Part shown: positions 1-6,753 of the stretch, in pieces
Numbering within the stretch: the first letter of the stretch is position 1
Layout: every line of letters starts with the position of its first letter
Assembly: GCA_902494545.1 (NCBI GenBank)
Contig: CABUTP010000022.1
Span: 1 to 12,673, forward strand
Length of the DNA stretch: 12,673 nt
Direction: 5' to 3'
Source of the DNA: an uncultured Collinsella sp.
Lineage (GTDB): Bacteria > Actinomycetota > Coriobacteriia > Coriobacteriales > Coriobacteriaceae
Translations under genes and position numbers: made by a program
The notes under the pieces: model-generated
The model's input: only the letters and a program-made list of their open reading frames with translations
Database searches by the model: none
What the model was told of the DNA's origin: nothing

Positions 1-718
1 GGGGAAGGTCCTCTCCCTCGGCCATGCGGCCAAGCAGAATCGCGGTTACGGGACGCAGGTCCTCGGGCACCGTCACCTTAAGGTTGTCACGTGGGCTCTG
101 GACGCAGCGGACGCGCCCACCCATGCGCTCGACCAGCGACGAATCATCGGTACCGATAAAGCCCTCGGCAATGGCTGCAGCGTGGGCGCGCTTCATAGCA
201 TCGACGCTAAAGATCTGCGGCGTCTGCGCTGCCCAGTAGAGCTCACGCGGCGGCGTCTCGACGATATTATCGCCGTCGACGATTTTGAGCGTGTCGATCG
301 CAGGCTGACCGCACACGACACCGTCGAGCGAGCGGTCGCCCACGAGCACGTCGATAGCGTGATCGATGGCCTCGGTGGTAATGAGCGGACGAGCGCCGTC
401 GTGAATGGCGACATATTCGAAACCCGCCGGAACCGCATGCACGCCGGCACGGGTGGAATCCTGACGGGTATCGCCGGCATCGGCAAAGCTGATGGGCGTG
501 TCATAGTCAAACGGGTCGATGGCCAGGCGGCGCATCTCGGCACGGCGCTCGGCAGGGCAAACCACGACGATGTGGCCGACCTTGTCGCTCCGATCGAACG
601 CGCGGATGGACCAGCTCATGAGCGGACGGCCCGCCACGTTAACGAGCTGCTTGCCGCCGGGATTTCCAAAGCGCTGGCCGCTGCCGCCGGCAACGACCAC
701 GGCGCATACGGGCGCCAT
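1..718 (-). CDS. ispD: IspD, 2-C-methyl-D-erythritol 4-phosphate cytidylyltransferase (3' end cut by window edge)
   Basis: Reading the minus strand from the ATG at 718-716 gives 239 residues without a stop before the window edge. The protein starts MAPVCAVVVAGGSGQRFG and continues to GGKQ, the nucleotide-binding loop of the IspD family (G-x-G-x-R-x-G ... KQ). Further family motifs follow in order: GDTRQDSTRAGV, the substrate-site IHDGARPL, an AIDTLKIVD segment, LYWAAQTPQIF, DDSSLVE and a closing DNLKVTVPEDL. IspD couples CTP to methylerythritol phosphate in the cytosolic non-mevalonate isoprenoid pathway. Single-domain IspD is about 225-240 residues, so the stop should lie just left of the window; an IspD-IspF fusion cannot be excluded. 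The start codon overlaps the disA stop by one base (TAATG), so translation is probably coupled to disA. No frameshift or missing motif is seen. Confidence 0.93.
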   Translation of the reverse strand, partial: MAPVCAVVVAGGSGQRFGNPGGKQLVNVAGRPLMSWSIRAFDRSDKVGHIVVVCPAERRAEMRRLAIDPFDYDTPISFADAGDTRQDSTRAGVHAVPAGFEYVAIHDGARPLITTEAIDHAIDVLVGDRSLDGVVCGQPAIDTLKIVDGDNIVETPPRELYWAAQTPQIFSVDAMKRAHAAAIAEGFIGTDDSSLVERMGGRVRCVQSPRDNLKVTVPEDLRPVTAILLGRMAEGEDLP

Positions 719-1785
719 TATGCGTTCCCCTGTTTGGTGCCCTTCATGCGGTACAGCGAGTCCGCAAGAATGGCAGGGTTGTTGACGCCAAAGTCGCCCA
801 AGCGCTCCGGATCCTCGCTGATGTCGTCCATGAGCTCCTGCAGCGAGCCGTACTCGTCGACGATCTTCTCGGCCACGCCGTCGCGCACGACGGACACGCG
901 CGAAAGCGTGCGCAGGCCCAGCGGCGTCATGACGGAGTCCTCGTCCAGGTCGTCGTAACCCAGAACCGCCGCCACATGCTGTGGGTCGGACAAGTCCTTA
1001 GGCGTCATGCGAGCGAGCTCGGCGCGAATCTTCTCGGCGTTTGCCTCGGAGGAATCGCTCGCGTAGTCGCGGATCATCAGGTCATACTCGGTATCCATGC
1101 TGGAGCCGGCGAGCTGCTCGAGCTGCATCTGCACGAGCTTGCCCTGGTTGCCCAGCTTGACGATGCAATCCTTAAGCTCAGTCTTTGCCTGCTGCATGAT
1201 CTCGAAGCTCGAGAAAATACCGGTAATGTCGGCGAGCGTAACGTAGTCATCGAGCTCGAGGGCCGTCAGGCGCAGCAGGGAGCGATCGAGCGACTGACGG
1301 GTAGTCTGGAGCGTGGCGACGAGCTGGTTGACCGAGCTCATGATGGTGGTGACAGGCTGAATCTCGTAGCTCTTGCCGTGAACGTACACGTTAACGACGG
1401 CACGACGGGCCGAGACCGAGATCACGATGGCATCGGTGAGCACCGACATGCGAGCGGCGGTGCGGTGACGCATGCCCGTCTCGCTCGTGGCAAGCGAGGG
1501 GTCGGGATTGAGGTGGAAGTTGGCGCGCAGGATCTGGGTGAGGTCGCCGTCAATGACGATGGCACCGTCCATCTTGGAGAGCTCGAACAGACGGTTCGAG
1601 GTGAACGAAATGTTGAGCGGGAAGCCGTCGTTACCGGCAGCAAGCACGTTTTCGGTGTCGCCGACGCAGATAAGGGCACCCAGGTGACCGGCGATGATCA
1701 TGTCGAGGGCGGTGCGGATCGGCTGACCAGGTGCCGTCAGGCGGATGGCCTGTTCCATACGCTTTTGCAGCTCGTTCTTATCCAA
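718..1785 (-). CDS. disA: DisA, DNA integrity scanning di-adenylate cyclase
   Basis: The product is 355 residues, the usual DisA length (about 350-360). DisA joins two ATP into cyclic di-AMP and scans DNA for branched structures. The N-terminal DAC domain (about 1-145) carries both catalytic signatures: DGA at 73-75 and RHRTA at 106-110. A helical linker follows (about 146-290) and the C-terminus has a helix-hairpin-helix-like end (FGVNNPAILADSLYRMKG). The start is TTG: the in-frame stretch upstream reaches a TAG stop with no better start, and GGGAG (1793-1797) lies 7 bases ahead of the TTG. The gene is the first of a minus-strand pair with ispD, joined by a one-base overlap. In many Gram-positive bacteria disA follows radA; here its upstream neighbour is the divergent mntP. 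A weak start may keep the enzyme scarce, which is inference. Confidence 0.96.
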   Translation of the reverse strand: MDKNELQKRMEQAIRLTAPGQPIRTALDMIIAGHLGALICVGDTENVLAAGNDGFPLNISFTSNRLFELSKMDGAIVIDGDLTQILRANFHLNPDPSLATSETGMRHRTAARMSVLTDAIVISVSARRAVVNVYVHGKSYEIQPVTTIMSSVNQLVATLQTTRQSLDRSLLRLTALELDDYVTLADITGIFSSFEIMQQAKTELKDCIVKLGNQGKLVQMQLEQLAGSSMDTEYDLMIRDYASDSSEANAEKIRAELARMTPKDLSDPQHVAAVLGYDDLDEDSVMTPLGLRTLSRVSVVRDGVAEKIVDEYGSLQELMDDISEDPERLGDFGVNNPAILADSLYRMKGTKQGNA

Positions 1786-1792
1786 GGCATCG

Positions 1793-1797
1793 CTCCC
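1793..1797 (-). promoter_or_regulatory. Ribosome binding site deciding the TTG start of disA
   Basis: On the minus strand GGGAG sits 7 bases before TTG. Two ATG triplets just upstream are out of frame with disA, so this site fixes the rare TTG as the start. An ATG at codon 10 would remove part of the conserved N-terminal helix. Confidence 0.65.
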
Positions 1798-1874
1798 ATC
1801 GTATACGCTCCATAAACGCTAATTAGTTTCTCACGGTTTGTCCCTGCGGCGCTTGCGAAATCCGATGCTTACAG

Positions 1875-1904
1875 AATGAGCGAACACAGCTTAGGTAGCT
1901 CATT
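1875..1904. repeat. Inverted repeat in the disA/mntP divergent region
   Basis: AATGAGC (1875-1881) and GCTCATT (1898-1904) form a perfect 7-bp dyad around a 16-base spacer. It lies in the 221-base gap between divergent disA and mntP, where both promoters must sit. It could be an operator or a leader hairpin. No strong -35/-10 pair could be assigned with confidence: TTGACT at 1920-1925 and TATAAA at 1951-1956 are 25 bases apart, too far to work as a pair. Confidence 0.4.
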
Positions 1905-1945
1905 TGGGACGGGGCTCTCTTGACTGCTCATGTGGTAGCATCGGG

Positions 1946-2006
1946 TCTCATATAAATGAGGGAGTAGTCGCGTAATCGGGCTCGCCCGCAGAGAGGGAGC
2001 CAGACT
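1946..2006 (+). promoter_or_regulatory. mntP leader: small hairpin, GGGAGTAG element and ribosome binding site
   Basis: CTCAT-ATAA-ATGAG (1946-1959) is a 5-bp stem with a 4-base loop. It runs straight into GAGGGAGTAGTC (1958-1969) and the leader ends GCCAGACT just before the ATG. GGGGAGUAG and a distal CAAGAC-like segment are hallmarks of yybP-ykoY manganese riboswitches, which often precede mntP. Here the 5' motif has one G fewer, the distal segment reads CCAGAC, the interval is only about 40 bases, and no outer P1 helix is evident, so this may be a degenerate or chance match. GAGGGAG at 1993-1999 is the ribosome binding site, 7 bases before the ATG. Confidence 0.35.
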
Positions 2007-2591
2007 ATGGGACTCGCAGAGTTCGTGCTGCTCGCCGTTGGCCTTTCGATGGACGCTTTTGCCGTATCCATCTGCAAGGGCCTTGGCATGAAGAAAATCA
2101 ACCTTAAAGTCGCCGTAGTGCTCGGCCTGTTCTTTGGCGGCTTTCAGGCCGGCATGCCCGTAATCGGATGGGCGCTCGGCAGTCAATTCATGGGCATCAT
2201 CGGACCCATCGACCATTGGATCGCCTTTATCCTTTTGGCCTTTATCGGCGGCAAAATGCTGTGGGAAGCCTTTTCCGAAGACGAAGATGAGGACGAAGGC
2301 GACGACAAGGATGCCGAAAAAATCGACCTGGGCGAGTACCTGATCCTCGCCATCGCCACCTCAATCGATGCGCTCGCCGTGGGCATCTCGTTTGCGGCGC
2401 TCTCGGTTGACATCGTTCCCGCTGTATCGCTTATCGGCGTCACAACGTTTATCTTCTCCGTCGCCGGCGTAGCAATCGGCCACACCTTTGGCGCGCGCTA
2501 CGAAAAACCCGCCACCGTCGTGGGCGGCGTCGTGCTCATCCTCATCGGGCTTAAGATCCTGCTTGAGCATCTGGGGATTTTGGCGCTGTAA
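2007..2591 (+). CDS. mntP: MntP-family manganese efflux pump
   Basis: This 194-residue membrane protein matches the MntP (DUF204) family in length (E. coli MntP is 188) and in its internal duplication. The two halves carry GLSMDAFAVS (12-21, D16) and ATSIDALAVG (117-126, D121), the paired acidic motifs thought to line the metal path. Six hydrophobic segments are visible, three per half. Between the halves (residues 87-107) lies a cytosolic loop packed with Asp/Glu, a plausible metal-sensing or buffering loop. The family exports Mn2+ across the cytoplasmic membrane when it is in excess. The ATG is preceded by GAGGGAG at 7-base spacing. The gene stands alone, divergent from disA. Control by manganese is expected from the family and possibly from the leader, but is not proven. 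Confidence 0.95.
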   Translation: MGLAEFVLLAVGLSMDAFAVSICKGLGMKKINLKVAVVLGLFFGGFQAGMPVIGWALGSQFMGIIGPIDHWIAFILLAFIGGKMLWEAFSEDEDEDEGDDKDAEKIDLGEYLILAIATSIDALAVGISFAALSVDIVPAVSLIGVTTFIFSVAGVAIGHTFGARYEKPATVVGGVVLILIGLKILLEHLGILAL

Positions 2592-2636
2592 CGCCAAACA
2601 TAATCGCTCAAAACTCAACGCCAGCACAAGGCCTCA

Positions 2637-2706
2637 TGCAGAGTTTTGCATAATGCCTATTCGTGCAGACTTTTGCATGTCATACTAATATGCAAAAGTC
2701 TGCACG
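2637..2706. promoter_or_regulatory. Operator array and promoter region of hipBA
   Basis: A perfect 17-bp inverted repeat is formed by 2662-2678 and 2690-2706 around an 11-base spacer. A third copy, on the plus strand at 2637-2651, matches 14 of 15 bases of the left arm. Each copy contains TGCA-N6-TGCA, itself a short dyad. The spacer carries TACTAAT (2683-2689), a plausible -10, so bound repressor would cover the promoter. HipB-type antitoxins bind repeated dyads upstream of their own operon and autoregulate, which fits this arrangement. The right arm ends 3 bases before the hipB ribosome binding site and would be in or next to the 5' leader. Confidence 0.8.
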
Positions 2707-2719
2707 TTAGGAGACCGCC

Positions 2720-3190
2720 GTGGATACCCTTCCCATCACCACACCGCGCCAAGCTGGCGTCTACGTGCGCCGAGCACGTGAGTCGCAGGGAATCACCCGT
2801 GCGACTCTCGCTAAAAAAGCCGGTGTTTCGGAGCGCCTGCTCGCATCGCTCGAGCTGGGCGACGCCACGGGTATTCGGCTCGACAAGTTGCTGACGATTT
2901 TCAATGCTCTTGGACTGGCACTCGCCGCTCAAGGGGATATCGGCGAAGCGAAAAACGAGCGACCAGTCGACGCCCCGCATGCCAATCCGCTGCCTCGCAG
3001 CATCCCTAGGCGCCATCACGCTCAACGTCCTCATCATCGCAACCGTCGTAGTACCGCCATTCCGGCTCTTGCAGATGTCCCCTTTACATCCGCACTCTAC
3101 GACGAGGTCTTCGCCGATTTCGCCATGTCCAATCTCGGAGTCTCGATTGCCGCAAACGTATCTAACCAAACCAAGCCCGAAGGGAAATAG
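2720..3190 (+). CDS. hipB: HipB-like XRE-family antitoxin with a long C-terminal extension
   Basis: The 156-residue product begins at GTG, with AGGAG (2709-2713) 6 bases upstream. Residues 13-68 form a Cro/C1-type helix-turn-helix (VYVRRARESQGITRATLAKKAG ... LASLELGD in part), as in HipB. HipB is usually about 70-90 residues. Here a tail follows: a linker at 71-92, a strongly basic Arg/His stretch at about 93-110, and a conserved-looking end with LYDEVFADFAMSNLG (127-140). The protein should bind the inverted repeats upstream and neutralise HipA. It ends 3 bases before hipA, as expected for an antitoxin-toxin operon. The basic stretch looks unlike a folded domain; I considered a local frameshift but no other frame gives a better reading. 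The role of the tail is unknown. Confidence 0.85.
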   Translation: MDTLPITTPRQAGVYVRRARESQGITRATLAKKAGVSERLLASLELGDATGIRLDKLLTIFNALGLALAAQGDIGEAKNERPVDAPHANPLPRSIPRRHHAQRPHHRNRRSTAIPALADVPFTSALYDEVFADFAMSNLGVSIAANVSNQTKPEGK

Positions 3191-3193
3191 CCA

Positions 3194-4498
3194 ATGGCCA
3201 GAACATCACTTCGGACCATTATTTGCGGCGTACCTGCGGGAACGCTCACGCAAGATGAGAACGGTCTTATCAGCTTTACCTACGATCATGACTATGACGG
3301 GCCAGCCCTATCGACCAACATACCCGTATCGAATCGCACATACGGACAACAGGTCATGAATCCGTACCTGTTTGGCCTTCTACCCGACAGCGAGGACCAA
3401 CGAAAAGCGATTGCCGCCGAATTCGACGTTAGGCCCAACAATCCCGTTGCGTTGCTCAGCCATATCGGACTCGACTGTCCGGGCGGAGTGCAGTTTTGTG
3501 CCGAAGAAGATGCCGATGCCGTCCTGCATCGCGCTGGCGAATACCGCCCTATAGACGACCACGAAATTGCTCTCCGTCTCAAGTCGATCAGAGATGACCG
3601 CGATGCATCGTGGATGGGTCTAGATGAAAGTTGGTCACTCGGAGGCAATCAGGGCAAGTTCGCGCTCGCGTTCATAAACGGCCGCTGGTGCGAATGCATG
3701 GGCTCCTCGCCCACGACGCATATTTTCAAAAATGGCGTTATCGGATTTAAACTCGAGGCTCTCAATGAGTTTGTCTGCATGAAAAGCGCCCAGCGCGCCG
3801 GCATCGCAACGGCAAACGTCGAATATCGTATGTTTGAGGACGAACCTGCCCTCATTGTTGAGCGCTATGACCGCGTGAAAGTCAAAGACGGAACGATCAG
3901 GCGCCTACATCAAGAAGACCTCTGTCAGGCACTTGGGGTGATGCCCGCCCAAAAGTACACGGCAGACGGCGGCCCGACCACCCGCGACATTCAAGAGCTC
4001 CTCGTAAATACGAGCCACCATCAACTTAACCTGTATCTGTTTACGCAGATACTGTTCTTCAACGCCATTATCGGCGCACCGGATGCGCATGCGAAAAACT
4101 ATTCCCTGCTCCTTGGAAACGACGGCGCAGCCATGATGGCTCGAATGTACGATGTCGCGTCGGGTTTGGCGTATGAGCGCATGCGCCGCCGGGCGCGCCT
4201 CGCCATGAGCGTTGGCGGCGAAAATCGTGTGGGGCGCATCGGTCCAGGCGCTATCCGCCGATACCACGGTATGGGCGACCCCGCACTGGAGGCGGCGCTC
4301 ACCGATGCCGGGCTATCCGAGAAGTTTTGCTTTGCGACCATGATGGACCTCGCCTACGAGGTGCCCATTTGCATGGAAGAGGTCATGGACGAATACGCCG
4401 ACCTGCCCGGCATGGCGGACCTGCGCGAGCATATGCTCGGCCCCGTCCGCGAAAACTGCCAGCGCACCCTCGACCTCATCAAGGCGGATATGGGCTAG
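3194..4498 (+). CDS. hipA: HipA-family serine/threonine kinase toxin
   Basis: At 434 residues this is close to E. coli HipA (440), which phosphorylates glutamyl-tRNA synthetase and induces growth arrest; the target here is not known. An N-terminal HipA subdomain (about 5-105) is followed by the kinase fold. Visible motifs: SLGGNQGKF (148-156), the loop carrying the autophosphorylated serine (S148) and ATP-binding lysine; SPTTHIFK (172-179); VERYDR (222-227); HQEDLCQALG (239-248); the catalytic PDAHAKNYS (296-304, D297); the metal-binding YDVAS (319-323, D320); and LAMSVGGE (336-343). All key residues are present, so the toxin is probably active. ATG is chosen because it follows the hipB stop by 3 bases with AGGGA 8 bases upstream. 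The gene converges on pepD. Confidence 0.95.
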   Translation: MARTSLRTIICGVPAGTLTQDENGLISFTYDHDYDGPALSTNIPVSNRTYGQQVMNPYLFGLLPDSEDQRKAIAAEFDVRPNNPVALLSHIGLDCPGGVQFCAEEDADAVLHRAGEYRPIDDHEIALRLKSIRDDRDASWMGLDESWSLGGNQGKFALAFINGRWCECMGSSPTTHIFKNGVIGFKLEALNEFVCMKSAQRAGIATANVEYRMFEDEPALIVERYDRVKVKDGTIRRLHQEDLCQALGVMPAQKYTADGGPTTRDIQELLVNTSHHQLNLYLFTQILFFNAIIGAPDAHAKNYSLLLGNDGAAMMARMYDVASGLAYERMRRRARLAMSVGGENRVGRIGPGAIRRYHGMGDPALEAALTDAGLSEKFCFATMMDLAYEVPICMEEVMDEYADLPGMADLREHMLGPVRENCQRTLDLIKADMG

Positions 4499-4529
4499 AC
4501 GCCAATCAATTTCCCATTTCCCAAAAGAA

Positions 4530-4570
4530 GAGAGGGGGCACCTGTCGCAAAAGACCGGGTGTCCCCTCTC
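4530..4570. terminator. Hairpin terminator between convergent hipA and pepD
   Basis: GAGAGGGGGCACC (4530-4542) pairs with GGTGTCCCCTCTC (4558-4570) over 13 bp with one G-U, and two more pairs can form inside. On the minus strand the stem is followed by CTTCTTTT, a moderate U-tract, so it suits pepD best. On the plus strand the following bases are not T-rich, so hipA termination here is less certain. Confidence 0.75.
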
Positions 4571-4625
4571 GTAATGTCATTTGCAATCCGCTAGCACGTG
4601 GCTCGGACTGCTGCTAACGCAATCT

Positions 4626-6083
4626 TTACGCAGCGAGGCGCTTGAGGACGTCGATGAGCAGCTCGTAGAAGCGCTCGGCAGAAGCGAGCTCCATGCTCTC
4701 GTCCGGGGTGTGGACATCGGAGAGCGTCGGGCCCACGGCGATGGCGTCCAGGCCGTGCAGGGCCTCGGCAAACAGGCCGCACTCAAGGCCGGCATGGATG
4801 GACTCGATGCGCAGCTCGGAGCCAAAGAGCTCACGATAGCTCTCGACAAAGATGTCGCGGACCGGCGAATGCTCGGCATAGCTCCAGCCGGGATACTCGA
4901 ACTCAAACTTGGCGTCGAAGCCCAGGACATCGGCCAGCGTCTGCAGGCGGTCCTTGAACTCGTTCTGCAGCGAGGTGATCGAGGAGCGCGGGGACAGCAT
5001 GATCTTGACCTGGTCGTCAGAGGTGGCAACCACGCCGATGTTGGAGGAAACCTCGACGGAGCCGTCGGTAGCGACGTTGCGGCGGATCACACCGTTGGGG
5101 GCAAGACGCAGGGCGTGGATGAGGGCAAGCGCGGACTTCTGGTCCATGGCCTCGACCTCGGCGTCGTCGGCAATCTCGACGGTGCAGGTAAAGCCGGGGT
5201 CGAAGACCTCGAGCTCGGCAGTGACGTCGGCGATGATGCCCTTTGCAATCTGGGCCGCTGCCTCGGCGGCAGCGTGGTCGGCGTAAACCAGCTCGGCCTT
5301 GCACTCACGGTTGATGGCGTTGTCCTTAGTGCCGCCGTTAAAGCTGACGATGGCGGGCTCGCCGGCGACCATCAGGCGGTCGATGATGCGGGCCATGATG
5401 AGGTTGCCGTTGCCGCGCTCCAGGTTGATGTCGGCGCCGGAGTGACCACCCAGCAGACCGGAGATCTCGAGCGTGAGGGTGCTGCCGGTCTTGTGCTCGC
5501 GCACGATGGGGCAGGTGTAGGTAACGACGACGCCGCCGGCGCAGCTGACGGTGGCCACGCCCTCCTCCTCGGAGTCGAGGTTGATCATGGTGCGGGCGCT
5601 GATCTGGGACTTGTCGAGCGTCTCGGCGCCGACCAGGCCGGTCTCCTCGTCGGTGGTGAACACGCACTCGAGGGCCGGATGAGCAATCGAATCGTCGTTG
5701 AGCACGGTAAGCATCAGAGCGACAGCAATGCCGTTGTCGGCGCCCAAGGTGGTGCCGTTAGCTGTGAGGACGCCATCCTTGACGACCAGATCGATACCAT
5801 CGGTCGTAAAGTCGTGCTCAACGGAGCCCAACTTGTCGCACACCATGTCGATGTGGCCCTGCAACATGACGGCCGGAGCATTCTCGGCGCCGGCAGAAGC
5901 GGGCTTGCGAATGATGACGTTGTAGACCTCGTCCTGATACACGTCGAGGCCGCGCTCCTTGGCAAACGCAACCAGGAAATCGCTGATGCCCTTCTCGTTG
6001 CCAGACCCACGGGGGATCGCGCTGACCTCCTCAAAGAAATGGAACAGCTGGGCGGGCTCGTAGCCGGTAATCTTGTAGTCCAT
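4626..6083 (-). CDS. pepD: PepD, M20-family cytosolic dipeptidase (aminoacyl-histidine dipeptidase type)
   Basis: The protein is 485 residues, matching E. coli PepD (485). It is a zinc metallopeptidase that cleaves dipeptides such as Xaa-His in the cytosol. Metal-binding motifs of the M20 family are in order: GHIDM (76-80, H77 and D79), LGADNG (113-118, D116), TTDEETG (143-149, with E146 as the likely base and E147 as ligand), NLDSEEEG (168-175, D170) and a late VHTPDE (457-462, H458). The lid segment IHAGLECG (429-436) is also typical. I start at the ATG at 6083 because AAGGAGG lies 4 bases upstream and the sequence MDYKITGYEPAQ then aligns with the family; an in-frame extension of 35 residues further upstream lacks such a site. 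It is transcribed alone and converges on hipA. Confidence 0.96.
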   Translation of the reverse strand: MDYKITGYEPAQLFHFFEEVSAIPRGSGNEKGISDFLVAFAKERGLDVYQDEVYNVIIRKPASAGAENAPAVMLQGHIDMVCDKLGSVEHDFTTDGIDLVVKDGVLTANGTTLGADNGIAVALMLTVLNDDSIAHPALECVFTTDEETGLVGAETLDKSQISARTMINLDSEEEGVATVSCAGGVVVTYTCPIVREHKTGSTLTLEISGLLGGHSGADINLERGNGNLIMARIIDRLMVAGEPAIVSFNGGTKDNAINRECKAELVYADHAAAEAAAQIAKGIIADVTAELEVFDPGFTCTVEIADDAEVEAMDQKSALALIHALRLAPNGVIRRNVATDGSVEVSSNIGVVATSDDQVKIMLSPRSSITSLQNEFKDRLQTLADVLGFDAKFEFEYPGWSYAEHSPVRDIFVESYRELFGSELRIESIHAGLECGLFAEALHGLDAIAVGPTLSDVHTPDESMELASAERFYELLIDVLKRLAA

Positions 6084-6127
6084 GGTGCCTCCTTGGCGCA
6101 ACTGGTTAGACAGTAAGACATGCGACT

Positions 6128-6156
6128 TGTATATTCCCAGACTTTGCGTGCATAAA
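6128..6156 (-). promoter_or_regulatory. Candidate pepD promoter
   Basis: On the minus strand TTTATG (6156-6151) is separated by 17 bases from TATACA (6133-6128). The -10 is good and the -35 is weak. Transcription would start about 40 bases before the pepD ATG. Confidence 0.35.
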
Positions 6157-6211
6157 CCAGTCGAAAACGCCGAGCGCCCTCGCATCATCGGCTAACGGTG
6201 AGGAAACGTCA

Positions 6212-6227
6212 CTTTATCAAGATAAAG
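6212..6227. repeat. 16-bp dyad CTTTATC-AA-GATAAAG
   Basis: A perfect 7-bp inverted repeat with a 2-base centre lies 4 bases beyond the PIN toxin stop and about 130 bases upstream of pepD. The centre is too short for an RNA hairpin loop without opening pairs, so a protein-binding site is more likely than a terminator. Either pepD or the end of the toxin operon could be the target. Confidence 0.45.
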
Positions 6228-6231
6228 CAGC

Positions 6232-6753
6232 TTAGACGGGCCGCGCCGAAGGGACGTTGGACCCTTCAACCAGCCTCAACGCCTGTTGAACGTTAATGCA
6301 TACACCATTGGTATGTTTAATAAGGTTTTTGTCCTCCGTCACGACGTAATCGGCATCAATGCGATTGGCGACGCCCAGCATCAGGTCGTCCTCGAAGTCG
6401 TTGTGATGATACTTGAACACAAAGGAGTCGAAGACCTCGTCTGCACCGACCGGCGCGATGAGGGCGAGCTCGCGCATCTGCCGAACGCATGCCCAGGCCG
6501 TTTCGTCCGCCGCCGCAATGGCGTTATCGCTCAGCGAACCATTCTTCCTTCGGCACTCCCTCTTAATCGCCGCCGAGACAAGATACGAGACATCTTTGAC
6601 CGAAAGAGACGAGGCAAACAGGGCAATCTGCTCCGAGACATCGGCAATCTCGAATAGACGGGCGACATCCGCTGTCCGGTCCGACCTTCCAGAAAAGTAA
6701 TCCATCCATACGTTGGTGTCGATGAGCAACTTGAGAATGCCGTCTGCACTCAT
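6232..6753 (-). CDS. PIN-domain RNase toxin
   Basis: This is a 173-residue PIN-domain protein, the fold of VapC-type toxins that cleave RNA with acidic residues and Mg2+ or Mn2+. The N-terminal signature LLIDTNVWMDYF (9-20) carries the first catalytic Asp (D12). A mid-protein acid is probably E35. The C-terminal block FEDDLMLGVANRIDADYVVTEDKNL (starting at F120) supplies the remaining acids near D122 and D141. The start is placed at the ATG at 6753, which overlaps the antitoxin stop as ATGA and has GGTGGAG just upstream; an ATG four codons earlier is less likely. Four-base overlap with the antitoxin implies translational coupling, typical of a type II toxin-antitoxin pair. VapC toxins are about 130-140 residues, so this belongs to a longer PIN subgroup. 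The substrate is unknown. Confidence 0.87.
   Translation of the reverse strand: MSADGILKLLIDTNVWMDYFSGRSDRTADVARLFEIADVSEQIALFASSLSVKDVSYLVSAAIKRECRRKNGSLSDNAIAAADETAWACVRQMRELALIAPVGADEVFDSFVFKYHHNDFEDDLMLGVANRIDADYVVTEDKNLIKHTNGVCINVQQALRLVEGSNVPSARPV

Noticed and set aside
976..1815. Plus-strand frame opposite disA
   Set aside because: disA is unmistakable on the minus strand by its DGA and RHRTA motifs; the opposite frame is a shadow.
1891..1909. DtxR/MntR-type box (TTAGGTAGC...) ahead of mntP
   Set aside because: The first half TTAGGT matches, but the symmetric second half is missing.
1920..1956. TTGACT...TATAAA as the mntP promoter
   Set aside because: The spacing is 25 bases, too long for a sigma-70-type promoter.
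2904..3359. Overlapping plus-strand frame through hipB/hipA with a hydrophobic segment
   Set aside because: No ribosome site, and it overlaps two well-supported genes; the hydrophobic run is probably the out-of-frame reading of the basic hipB stretch.
4581..6116. Long open frame on the plus strand opposite pepD (511 codons)
   Set aside because: Pure shadow of a high-GC gene: the minus-strand frame has all PepD motifs, while the plus reading resembles no family and is Gly/Val/Asp repetitive.
6084..6188. 35-residue N-terminal extension of PepD
   Set aside because: The internal ATG at 6083 has an excellent AAGGAGG site and gives the family-length 485 residues; the extension spans the candidate promoter.
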